Assembly: GCA_014529385.2 (NCBI GenBank)
Contig: CM043965.1
Location: 66,707,690 to 66,771,689 of the forward strand
Source of the DNA: Adiantum capillus-veneris
Lineage: Eukaryota; Streptophyta; Polypodiopsida; Polypodiales; Pteridaceae
Length of the DNA stretch: 64,000 nt
Reading direction: 5' to 3'
A program made the translations under genes and the position numbers. Below, one piece after another: positions 47,590-58,859 of the stretch (its first letter is position 1; each line of letters opens with the position of its first letter). The notes below the pieces were generated by a model. That model saw nothing but the letters and a program-made list of their open reading frames with translations, did no database searches and was not told where the DNA came from.

Positions 47590-49989
47590 AGAAACAAGCG
47601 TTGAATGATTACTTCTATTAGCACTCTCCACAACTTTAGTGAACGATTGGATCTCTTTGTTAGTGGTTGCCTAAAAAGATAGCCTTAATCTTCTTTCAAC
47701 TCTTGATAACTTTCTTCTCTCCCTTTGTTTCATCAATTTTCAAGATTGCTCTAACTTGGACTTCTATTTTTCTTCTCTTCCTACCATAGTCAATAAGCTT
47801 TATCTCATCAACAATCTTCCTACTGTCCCTCTTGAAATCAAACACAATGAGAAGATCGCCAACCCTTTGCTAGATTTAGGTCTCTTAAATCCCAGAAAGG
47901 GAAGCTTTAACCTCTCTTGCCTTATCTAATATAGAGAAAGGTGAAAAATCCTTATCGACGCTCTTTTTTGAAGCCATCCCCCTTCTCCCTCCCCACAAGG
48001 TGAGCTTGATGTGATTCACTTGGATAATAAACTTAAGGATCTTGAACTTATTAACCATTGTGCTCCCTTTACTATTTTGGCACGCTCTTTTATGTAGCCT
48101 TACTCCATAAGTTGTGGAATAGTGTAAAACCCTAGCTCTTCAATCCAAACACCTCCTCTCCTCGGATCTACCCTTTGAGATCCTTCAAGTTAGGCTTTCT
48201 GAAGTGGATGCAAGCAAATGTTCCAGCTCCAAGCTCATTGCTCAAACCAAAGGATTGGCCCTTATGGATACAACCAAGGACCGAAAAAGGTTTCTAAAAA
48301 GTTGTTGGAGCACTTATAGGCCCTTTGTGAAATGCCAATGTCGAAAGATATATGCTATTTCTTCTTGCTCTATCTCTATCATTTGGTTTGACCAACGACT
48401 TTGGTATGTTTTTCAAATTTGTCAAATAATTTGAAGTTCTCCTCATGCCCGACCCAATTTTATGCCTTCATAGCTTGGGCTACCTCCTTTCCTTGGAACT
48501 TTGTTAGGTAGTCATTGTGTACTATGTTGTTCATGAACATCTTCTTGAAGCAGCTAAAGGTCTGATCTTGTACTCTTATGGGGCGCCTCTTCTTCCAAAA
48601 ATTCATTCTACTCCCGTTGCAACCACCATTGAAAGTACCCTCAAACCTATAAAAAGGAAAGAACCTATGAAGAGGTTTATCAATACACCTCATGGACTAT
48701 CCTCATCTTCAAATAAATGACCTAGACAGTTTCATGGTTCAAAGTATTTGGGAGACACCACTACAACACTGGAATACAACACACAAGATGAACAAGTACG
48801 CACACTTCAATCAAGAAACATTCTTTGGTTAGGAAGCCCAAGTTACATAATAGGTTTGTATATTATCTTTTTTGTAATAAGTTCATGGACTTTATTCATC
48901 CACCACATTTTATAATAAAGTTCTCTTTCATTTTTGTATCCATAAATCCTTGGCCTATTTCAAGATTGTTTTTGGATGGAGATATTCTAGAAATCTATCA
49001 CAATCCCTTTAAAGACCTAGAGCCACCTTTGTTGAATACATTGATGAAAATGAATGATGTGGCTACCTCTTCCATACAAGATTTGCTAATCATTTAGCTG
49101 ACCATGGGATCCACCGTAAGCATGTACTCCCTATTTCACAAGACTTTTTTAAGACACCCCCTTCTTAGAGAGTTTACTAGTAAAGGCTTGAACCACATTT
49201 CCCTTGTTCCAATTAATCCTAACCCTAGTGTAAAAGAACTTTGTCTTGGGTGAGACAAACTGCACCCCAGAACACCACAGATACAGTAGAGAATCCACTC
49301 TCAAAGTCTTTCAGGATAAATTCCTAACCACAGATATAGTCAATCTCTTTGGTTTAAGGACCGACACTTGATGAATGAATTGGATTATGTAATGAAGTTC
49401 GTTTCATTTCCGGGCTTGATAAGTCAACCTAGACTTCGAATTTTATTTGCAAAAAACTTGTGCCGTTAGTGGCAAAATCGAAACTTCTATTGAAAGAGTT
49501 TATCGTTAATTCAATTTCAAAATTAGAGATTTTGAGAAAAATCATCTTATTTGGTCAAAAAATGGGCTTGGAATGCCCTATGAATACCTCTTTGCCTTAT
49601 CTTATGGGAAATTACAAAATACATAAGAATGAATTTTGGTGGCTTACTAATGCCAATGATTGTGTCTTTTCTCTTATTACATGTATCCAAAATCTTGTTC
49701 ATGCCAAAGGCTGTTAATTCTAGTTTCTTTGAGATTGATGAACAATTGCACCAGAAATATATTTACCCACACTGGCACATACTATCATTGGTGGATGATT
49801 AATTACCAGTATGACTTTTTGATAAATTTTCCTGACCACATATTCTCTATCCATTCTTTTGACATCAAAGCATGTTAAGAGGCCATTCCTCATGAGGGGA
49901 AGAATGATTTGATAGATGTAATTAATGACATCACTAATGTTGCATGTGACCATTTGTTAATAACTTCCCTAGTTGTGTATGAGTTGTGG
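47590..49989 (+). pseudogene. Penelope-like retroelement, copy B, coding part with RT fragments
   Basis: The longest copy. The N-terminal part (47590-48000) is shared with copy C. Then RKRFLKSCWSTYRPFVKC (about 48270), HEHLLEAAKGLILYS (about 48540), FCNKFMDFIHPPHFIIK (about 48865) and HPLLREFTSKGLNHISLVPI (about 49157). The RT fingers-like block LPYLMGNYKIHKNEFWWL is at 49592-49645. WMINYQYDFLINFPDHIF leads into FDIKAC-stop-EAIPHEG (49858-49900), which fits RT motif A with its catalytic Asp. The PYL...KIHKN plus late DI..CYE.IPH pattern is that of Penelope-like RTs; the YxDD palm motif was not found and several stops and shifts exist. Another non-LTR RT lineage is possible. Confidence 0.55.
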
Positions 49990-52200
49990 ACCCTTCATGT
50001 ATAGTGATAATGGTTCATTGCTCTATGCACTTCTCACCTTCTTGTCTCACTATCACAATACACTCACGCTCTCGAGTACCCACTACTCATGGCCATTTGC
50101 ATGCTGATGAACCTGCAAAATGAACCACCCTGGCCATTGGAAGTTGCATCTCTCCTTTATACTATCAACTATCATCCATATGACTTCGACACGGCATCTT
50201 CAAACCACATGGATCAACATGTTTGATCTACTCAGTACTTTGGCTTTGACTACATGTGATTCATTTCCTCTACCATACTTTGCAGAGATTGCTTAAACAT
50301 GATCTTAAGTTCTATAGTGTCATGATCGTTCGAACAAAAATGGTTCTCTTTCTTTATATGTATAAGCTAGGCACGAGATTACACTTGGTTGTACTCTGGT
50401 GGTCTGCTAGGTGATTACACACTCATAAAACCTCATCAATCAATTTGATTGAATACTCACAAAAATGTCTGAATCTCATCTTAAAATAATCTTTGTTGGA
50501 CTGTCTACATAGCGGGACTCCTGTTATGTCGAAGGGTTTTCTCTACAATTATTTTGAGTGCTTACATTACTAGCATTGAAATCGTCTACCTAACCATTGT
50601 GAGAAGTTTTGAATCATATACAACCCTCTTGGCTGATTCTGGATATTGATAGCATTTATAGTCCATCTGATTCATGGACTTAACGATACTACTAGACTAT
50701 TGCAATTTGGGGAATAGCTTCCCTATGTTGGGATATTTTTTCACCTCCATAAGCATTGATCTTGAAGGTTACACTATTGGCATTGAAAAGATCTAATTGG
50801 GATACTCGGCATTTAAAAGGGTTTTGAGTCTTTTACAGCCCTCTTGGAAGCATCTAGATACTGCTAGCAATGAAGATGCTGTTACGATGTTGGATACGAT
50901 GGATATGCATAACACATTCTTTTGACCATTTAGCTTATCTCATTTGGATTGGGATTATTGTGGTTACTGGTTATTTTTACATAAGATAATAATAATTTAT
51001 GCTCACCTAGTTATGCTGGAAGTATTTGAATATTGTACTGGGCCTTAGTAGATGTATGGGTGGCTTACACAACCCTCTATGCTGTATCTATAAATTTGAG
51101 TGGGAGATAACTTGGTCTTACACAACCAACATTGCTGGTATTTTTTGCATGAGATATCTTTATATTATGAGCTCATCCAATGATGCTAGGAACATTTGAA
51201 TGGGTCATTAGACCTTGGTTGATGTAGGAGTGGCTTAATTAACCTTTGTGATGTAACGGGCTATTGATTAAAGAAAGATGATTTAGTCTTACACAGCCGC
51301 ACATCACTGGTCTTATTCTAAAAACCTGTATTATGAAATGAACCACATCACCTTCATTGGACCTCTTGGTTGAATATGATAAATTTTAAGGTGAAGCTTA
51401 AATTTGGGGAACTGTCCTAACACCTTCTGGATGTTGGGGGATCATACTGCTCTTGATGTCTCATGTTGACCATAATTTGCTTATATACTTTATGGATACA
51501 TAATTCTACCATAAAATGGAAGTATCTATTGCATGGCTATGAGTACATTGAGCACTTACTAAGAATCATTGATCTATACTGGAAGCAATAATCTGGCCTT
51601 GTTAAGTATGATTAAGGCTGATAATATGTAGCTTTGAACTAACAAAAAATCAGATCTCATAGTGGGGTTTCTTCTGATAGTGATAACAAGTGGTTGGGGT
51701 CACTTGGTACCTGTCTACCCAAATCATTGTAGCCTATTCTAATATGCTAATGTTTGGATGGTATCATGGTGGCTAGTATCAACCTCTCCTTCATCTAGTA
51801 GGGGATTTACCTACGTTTCTTGATTCAAATTGTATATTGTAACTAGTTTCAACAATAATAAATTGAAGCTTATCATTTTGTGATTTTTGCTGTAACAATT
51901 GTGGCTCATATAATGCAAGGTTTACACTCTATTCTATGGTTCTTTCATGATGGAAAGTTAAAAAAAACACAAGCATTGTTTTCTAGATAGTCCTTGGTCA
52001 GACTGTGACCATATAATAGACTGTAACTCGAATGTCATGATCATTTACTAATAGAAATCATTCTTATCATGCAAGGTGGATTTCATCCTTGTCCAAGTTT
52101 GGATATGCAGATATCAAGGGACTTGCTACTCCACCTTTGGGGACTCTATGTATTATTTCTTGCTTCAAGGGCCCTAACTTTTAAAAGAAACTCTTAAATT
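49990..52200 (+). repeat. Non-coding part of array unit, copy B
   Basis: Colinear homologue of 44898-47589, about 80-85% similar by eye. Followed directly by the start of another coding part (copy C), which is what makes the arrangement head-to-tail. Confidence 0.6.
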
Positions 52201-52640
52201 TTGAGAAACAAGCCTTGAATGATCACTCCTTATGTGCACTCTCCACAACTTTAGTAAATGATTGGAACTCTTTCTTAGTGGTTGCTAGAAAAGATAGCCT
52301 TAATCTTCTTTCAATTCTTGATAATTTTCTTTTCTCCCTTTGTTTCACCAATTTTCAAGATCACATTGACCTGGATTTCTATTTTTCTTATTTTCCTACC
52401 ATAGTCCATAAGCTTTATCTCATCAACAATCTTCATGTTGTCCCACTTCAAAACAAACACAATGAGAAAATAGTCAACCCTTTGCTGAATTTAGATCTCT
52501 TAGATCTCAAAGAAATGGAAGCTTTAGCCTCTCTGGCCTTATCTAATATAGACAAAGGTGAAAAATACTTATCGAATCTCTTTTCTGAATCCATATCCCT
52601 TCTCCCTCCCCCACATGTAAAGCTTAACGGGCACCCTCTT
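52201..52640 (+). pseudogene. Penelope-like retroelement, copy C, truncated start
   Basis: A 146-codon open frame (52215-52655) parallels 47600-47990 of copy B. It includes LSTTLVNDWNSFLVVARKDS, FPTIVHKLYLINNL and SLALSNIDKGEKYL. The function of this N-terminal part is unknown. Homology to B stops near 52625 and the array ends. Confidence 0.55.
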
Positions 52641-52655
52641 GTTGTATGTGGCTAA

Positions 52656-53592
52656 CTACAATTGGGATAACTGGTGTGTAATGGTTAATTATTGTGTTGT
52701 CTTTCTATTTTTACTAACAGTGAGTTGATGTTGTGTATATTGGAACTCTAGGAGTTGAGAAGAAGGGATCAACAATAAATTATTCTCGGCCATTTTTACT
52801 TGCATAGTGTTATAATTTATTTTCCAATAAGCCACTATGGCCCATTTGTAAATAATTAGGGAGAACTCACCCTAAAGAGGGTCATGAAACTAAGTGGTAG
52901 CCATCACACAAAGACTAAAGTGGAGCTAAGTGTAAAGAGGAGTTTCCAATTTTTGGCACCAATTAGCAATATCAAGTATTAAATGCCAGACTCTACAAGA
53001 GGTGCCGTTGAGTTTGGGGCTACAATCTTGAGGCCATTGATTTGCAAGATTCTTCTCTCTCTCTCTCTCTCTCATGCTATGATGTGTACTCTCTAATCTT
53101 GTCCACATCATCTTCCTCTTACAATATTTCACTATCAAGTCTATATTTTGTGTGTGTGTGTGTGTGTGTGTGGTGTCATAGTCTAGGTGTGTGAACTTGG
53201 ATTTTGGGAGAGATGGTGAGAGGTTGATAGGTAAGTGTGTGAGCAATTGGAATCGTGGAAGAAACCGTTCTCCCCTTCTCCTCCAACTGTGGAATTAGAG
53301 CATCTGGTTTGAGGGAAATTGACAGAGCTGAATTCAAATTTTAAGGAGAAATTTGTGAATCTGCAACATCAAATCGGCAAATCAATCAATTAATTTCGCT
53401 TATTGATGATTGAGACTCGATATGTCAAGTCTAAATTCAATTTGATAGTTAAATTTCATGGATTATGAAGGCGGAAGGGCGAGAGTCAAAGAAGCAAGAA
53501 ATCTTGAAGATTTTGACGAAGTAGTGGTCAAGAATTGGGCATTGAAGTGCTTTAATAAGTTTTGGAAAGAATTGGTTTTGGCTTAAGCAAGG
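52656..53592. other. No gene; CT and GT microsatellites
   Basis: No gene recognised. (CT)n at about 53052-53073 and (GT)n at about 53149-53171. Confidence 0.5.
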
Positions 53593-53826
53593 GAGTTATG
53601 AAGGCAAATCTGGAGATTAGAGGAAGGATTAATTGAGAAGATGGCTTGTGAGACCCTTCAAGGATTTCTTGGAAGGGGAATTGAAAATTCTAAGCTCGAG
53701 TACCAAGGGGAGTTATGAAGGCAAATCTGGAGATTAGAGGAAGGATTAATTGAGAAGATGGCTTGTGAGACCCTTCAAGGATTTCTTGGAAGGGGAATTG
53801 AAAATTCTAAGCTCGAGTACCAAGGG
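53593..53826. repeat. 117-bp perfect tandem duplication
   Basis: 53593-53709 is repeated at 53710-53826; no difference seen. The plus strand is open from 53758 to 54120 (120 codons), but I recognise no motif in the product. Confidence 0.9.
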
Positions 53827-54674
53827 GATATCACAAGGAGGCAATTTGAGGGTCCAATAACGACGGTCATGGAAATTGCGCCTTGCATGCAAGGGGCCTC
53901 CTTTGTCGACCATCACCAAATCCTGCAAGAACGGTACCAAAAGGGTTGTCTTGCCATTGGGAGCACTTTTCCCTTCTGCCTCGTGGCCCAAAAAACGCTT
54001 GCAGGTATTGCCATCACCCTCTCTCTTCTCATGTTGTCGGCCTTGCTCCTACTCGCTGCTTGTGATATTTTAAAGCCCTTTTCAAACCACTTAAAGGTGT
54101 GGCCTCAATTCAACACTTGATTGATCACCCAAACACTTTTAGTTAAGAGGGTAGTTACCCCCTCCCCCTTCCTTGCTTCAAAACTTTTGATCGGCCACCG
54201 AGCACAAGAAGAAAAGAAATCGATAAATTTTCTTCATTTCCTGGGCCACCTACCATCAACAACCTTGTTTGCCCTGCTTCACCTTGTCCGAAAAACTTCA
54301 AAAACCCTTTGCCGGAACATATATGTAAAAACTTCATCCAAATCACTTCAACCTCAAAATCTCGTCAAAAAAACTCAAGCTCCACAATTTCCACTAATCG
54401 AGGATCTCGTCAATTGACATTTCTCATTTGAAATATATTGTGAACAGATTTTGTGCCGATTTCCATTTGCCATTGGGAACAAGGGAGTTTGAATGCCATG
54501 CAAGAATATTTCAATTTTCTCACAAACTAACTGCTCAATTGATCACCAAACCTCAACCGTGCCTGGGTACTGCATCGAACTAGATGACATCATCAACCAT
54601 CAACCTAAGTACAAATTACTTCATTTATTCACTTTATTTTCTCATTATTTTGCATACCAATTATATATAGCCGT

Positions 54675-54714
<40 letters not shown>

Positions 54715-54769
54715 TATTAAAAAAAAGAAAAAAACTAAAAAAGAAGAAGAGACAAAAGCACTCCATCAC
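53827..54769. other. No gene recognised; CA tract
   Basis: Open frames at 53758-54120 and 54121-54417 (plus) have no recognisable motif. (CA)n at about 54684-54713. It may be the untranslated leader of the retrotransposon whose gag fragment follows. Confidence 0.35.
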
Positions 54770-55030
54770 GGTCCATTTTCCACAACCACCTACTATTGTT
54801 GAACAGCTTGCAAATCTACATCAATCACTTGCATATGAATGCATGCAAAGGCAGAAACTAGAAGATAAGTTGTTGCACGCTGCCCACATTGAATCTGCAC
54901 CTACTCCAAAGAGCAATAAAATCAGTACAAAAGCTTTCATGTTTAAAGATTTCGATGGCATTCAAGATGCTAGCACGGTACTGGCATGGGTTAGTCAACT
55001 ATATCGTCAACCAAACCACCTAGACTTGTA
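54770..55030 (+). pseudogene. Retrotransposon gag N-terminal fragment (probably Ty3/gypsy)
   Basis: About 85 codons: VEQLANLHQSLAYECMQRQK, a coiled-coil-like N-terminal helix, then KAFMFKDFDGIQDASTVLAW and VSQLYRQPNHLDL. The F-DG--DA---LAW-SQL pattern is that of plant Ty3/gypsy capsid proteins. It ends at a TAG (55029-55031) with no following protease or pol, so it is a remnant. Confidence 0.45.
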
Positions 55031-56765
55031 GTAGATGCATAATACTTTCTATGTTCCCAAAAGCATACAACTCCAATCCCATGTGCTAGATCAACATTCC
55101 TCTCATTGATGAGTCAACCACACCTAGCACTCTGGTCACCAACCATCCCAAAACATGAGTTCTTCTTATAGCCCAAATCATCTTTTGAACATTCACCTCA
55201 TGTCAATACTCACCAGCTTGAGACATAGTTTTTGCTTGCACATTAGGCCCTAGCACAAGCTCAGTGGATGCCACATATTATGGTCTAGACTATTCTCTTC
55301 AAGCACTTGGTCAACACCAACAAATATTGGAGCACATAGGGGCTACTGGTAGGCATGTGGGAGAAGGGTCCACGATGAGAGTTGGCTGCCGAGGCGAGGT
55401 CAGTCACGTTGACAAGTGGTAGAGAGCCACGTTGGAGGGGTGAGGATGCTAGCAAAGAGTTTTTTCTATTTTATGGCTTCATGTGTTTATACCTAGTGCA
55501 TGGAGCATCCATCCATAACATTTAGAGCACTCTTATGAAGTGTAGAAGAGAGTCCATGAGGAATGTGGATAGTGGTCACACTAATTGTATACACATTAAA
55601 GGTTTGCTCAAGGAGTAACTTGCAGAACAATGAAAAATCTTCTAAGACTCACAATGTGGTAGTTGGATGGTACCAAGAGCTCGAGGAGCCTCTATGTTTG
55701 GAAATTGACCTTCAATCTCATCGGTTGATTTCAAGAAGACCATTGTATCTTGTGAATTACATTGCTTTAGTAGTAGTATATTACAACAAGACTGTGGAGC
55801 ATTCATCACTCAGAACTGCTGAAATAATGGTAAATAAGGCAAGGGATTGGCATTCACGGGTCATTTTGGAATCTTTGGGGCTCCATGTCGGCGGTCACTT
55901 TCTCATTGAGACAATGGGTTTTTGATGAGTTGGACAAAGGAGCTTTTTTGCCGTGCTTCCTTAATAGCATGTACTTGGTTGTGGAGTAGCTTTTGATGCT
56001 CATTGGCAATGGTTTTATGTAGGTTTTCCTTTTGCAAACCTACTTTCGTTATTTCTAGATCAATCTTGAGGACTTGTACTTCTGCATGAGCACTCTTGGG
56101 TTTTTTAGCTTGTTCATCTACATATTTTCAAAGCTATTCTAAGAGGAAGCTTTGGTCTTGAAGGTTTAGTGGGAGCTAATGATGTGCATACCTTTTCGCT
56201 TCCAAATCTTTTTCAATCTTTGTTTTGTCTTGAAGCACAATTAGTTGCGATCTTCCACATCTTGCTATTGTTGGGCTTTCAATCGGTAGCAAGCCTTCAT
56301 TGCATCTTGCCGTTTTTAGGCTTTCATTTAGTAGCAAGCCTCCATTTGATGTATGTTATGTTGGAGGTTGGTCAACTCTTGCAATTGACCTTGACAATAA
56401 TGATTGAGGAGCAAATAGATGGTTTTGTCAACTTGCTCTAGATCATCTTTGAGGCCGGTGGCTGGTTGAATTAGCGTGAGTTGGACTAGCAGAGTAGATG
56501 CCCAGCAGTTGTAAATTGCAGCACTCCGCAGGTAGTCCCATGGAAGAGTTGGTAAAAAGAACTCCGTGAGAGAGAGAGATTTGGACAAGAGAGAGAAGTT
56601 TGTGGTTTGGACATCACTTATCGACCACGTTCATCAAATGGAGAGTTGGGCTCTTTCTCTCTCAGGCTTTTTATTAACTTGTACAAACCATACAATGCAC
56701 ACACACATTCTATGCATTGTAGTGTCCCCCTCTCTCTCTATATATATCTCTTCCTCTCTCCCTCC
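55031..56765. other. No gene recognised
   Basis: Open frames at 55563-55925 and 56169-56441 (plus) have no motif I recognise. The second contains two diverged units of about 48 bp (about 56245-56340) sharing CATCTTGC...GGCTTTCA...GTAGCAAGCC. Confidence 0.4.
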
Positions 56766-57004
56766 CAGTGTTTGCAAAACCGTGTCTCAGCTTAATATCG
56801 TGTTGGTTTCAATTACAAAAACGCCGTTTGAGGGCAAGGGGAAAAGGAGAAACCCCCCCCCCCCCCCCCCCCCCCCCCAAAAAAAAGAAAAAAAAAAGAA
56901 GAGAGAGAAAAATAGTGTAAAAACCCAAAACTAAACCTAAGTTTTTAAAACTTTTTCTTGGCAAATTCAAGGAAAGGAATTTGGTGTGTTTGGAGAAATG
57001 AGTG
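56766..57004 (-). mobile_element. hAT-like MITE, inverted copy with poly-C expansion
   Basis: Inverted relative of the 8615-8825 MITE: it begins CAGTGTTTGC at 56766 and carries the complement of the shared internal blocks (AGCAAGGGGAAAA type, CTTGGCAAATTCAAGGAAAG). A run of 26 C at 56853-56878 followed by A-rich sequence occupies the middle. The right end is diverged. Confidence 0.55.
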
Positions 57005-57090
57005 CCTCCCTTGCACACGTAGACTAGAGTATGGTGTGCACAAAAAAATGTAATGCATCTGCTTCATCATGTATACTGTGTATGCGTATG

Positions 57091-57091
<1 letters not shown>

Positions 57092-57132
<41 letters not shown>
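57092..57132. repeat. (GA)n microsatellite
   Basis: About 20 units. Confidence 0.9.
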
Positions 57133-57137
<5 letters not shown>

Positions 57138-57344
57138 GAACTTTATGCGTCTTGCATGTGGAACGTGGCCTTCGTTGCCCTGCTGATGTGCTGGTGATGG
57201 CCGAGAGCTGGGGCTCAAGGAAGGGGATTAAAATTGTCATTGAGGGGCAGGAAGCAAAAGCGGAGCCGCTATGTACCATCAACAGCTCTACTCTAACTTT
57301 CCTCTCATAATATACGCTTTGCGCCTCTTGTTTCCCTGCCCAAC

Positions 57345-57491
57345 TTGATAAGACAACATCATGGAGACGAGAAAGATACACTCCAGTACAAACACCGCTC
57401 AACAGCTTGCACTGGTTTCGGAGGTGCCTGGCTGCCACTGGAAAATCAGAATACTACTTGCATAATTGACTCCAATAAAGATAGAGACATT
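57345..57491 (-). repeat. Minisatellite unit left of the LINE
   Basis: One unit of the repeat that continues at 63195: it shares CACTCCAGTACAAACACC, GGAGGTGCCTGG and AAAGATAGAGACAYT. The open direction is the minus strand, where the unit reads HLRNQC...SGVCTGVYL. The LINE lies between this unit and the rest of the array. Confidence 0.75.
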
Positions 57492-57659
57492 AGCTCGATG
57501 TTGCTCTTGCTCCCCGCCCCCCCCCCCCCCCCCCCCCCCCCCCCATTCCTCCCCTCGTCATCGCTCACTCCTCCCTGGCGGCCCCTGCTCCACCTCAAAG
57601 GGACTCTACAAAAGCCCCCTTTCCCAACACCACGAAGCCGACCCTTCGACTTGCCCTCT

Positions 57660-58750
57660 TGCCAGAAGAGCAAGCGAGCTTGATTACCAAGGTGGAACGC
57701 TTGCAAGCCACCTTCATCATCTGCAAGATCATTGGTACTCGACCTAGTCAAGGTAAGGTTCGGGATTTGCTACAGGATCGTCTCCTCTCCGATGTGGGCA
57801 AGATCACCGATGTCTAGATCCTCGGGAGAGGGTACTACCAGGTAGAGTTTGAGTCTCCAGAGATGACGACCAAGGTGATTTCGATGAGCCCGCTCGAGAT
57901 CTAAGCAACTCGAGCTTACTTCAAACAATTCCATCATGGTTTTGATCCTTTTACAAATGTGCTTGAGGAGGAGGCCGACCTGCCTATCTCGGTCTGCTTC
58001 CCAGGCTTGAGGAGAGAGTATCTTCCTTTACTTCCTAGGATTGGTTCCATGATTGGGATGGTTCTGGAGTCACCACATAGTGCAACTTCAATTGTGGCCA
58101 AGGCCGTAGGTTTTCCTACTGTACAAGTTCTTGTTCAAGACACACACTCACTTCAGAAGGTGATATTACTACCTCATGTGAGTGGGGGTTGCCATCAGAC
58201 AGAGTGTGGAGTATTTTGGTCTTCCGAATCTGTGCTTCATTTCTAGGCAGATGGGCCATCTAGCCAAGGCCTATCCTCGCAGGAGATCTTGACCCACAAC
58301 GCATGAGCAACCTTCCAAGACTGAGCATGCCTAACAGCCAGATACTCAGGACATGCAGGCTAGTACCTTAGCAGAGGCCAGCGATCAGACAACTGACGGA
58401 TGGCAGCAGACGCCTGGCCGCTCTCGCTAGGGACGGGCTTGTCACACTACTCTCCCTGGTGTCTGACCTCCTGCAACTCAACAGCACTGGGTTCCAACAA
58501 GGAACCACTTTGACCACCTTCAACAGGACCCCCCCAAGGAGGCTCCACCCACTTCAACTTCGTCGCCTTTGCTGCCTCCCCCTCCTTCTCCCTCACACGT
58601 TGTTGCTCCTCCTTCTCGACCCCCTGCCCCTCCTTCACCTTCACCCCACCTCCTGCTCCATCTCTCTCCTCGGTGAGACCCTCGGCCTCATCTCCCGACC
58701 CCTCCCACACTCCTCCTCAGATGCAAGGGATTGGCCACACGTCTATAGCG
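57660..58750 (+). pseudogene. LINE ORF1 (gag-like nucleic-acid-binding protein)
   Basis: Pieces: GYYQVEFESPEMTTKVI (about 57830-57880); EADLPISVCFPGLRREYLPL (57971-58030) and SMIGMVLES, the pattern of the DUF4283-like domain of plant LINE ORF1. Then VEYFGLPNLCFISRQMGHLA, the zinc-knuckle site (about 58207-58265). A CCHC knuckle would need Cys where Ser and, shortly after, Tyr (KAYPRR) now stand, so the metal site is lost. A proline- and serine-rich tail follows (58500-58740). Stops occur near 57816 and 57902 and a frame change near 58180. The product would have packaged LINE RNA. Confidence 0.65.
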
Positions 58751-58859
58751 AGGCGTTCTCTTGGTAGTGCTTTTGCTTTGAGGCGTGTGGCTCGAGTGGG
58801 ACAGCTCCATCTGAGGCCGCCACTTCTGGTTCAGACTTCTCCTCTTACAACAGGCCCTT

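Noticed and set aside
50101-50130. CTGATGA...GAA resembling a hammerhead ribozyme core, of interest because Penelope-like elements carry such ribozymes
   Set aside because: The expected stem II and the CGAAA segment are not there, and the homologous site in copy A lacks the CTGATGA.
58447-58710. Minus-strand open frame rich in Gly, Glu and Lys opposite LINE ORF1
   Set aside because: It is the complement of the proline/serine-rich ORF1 tail; a compositional shadow.
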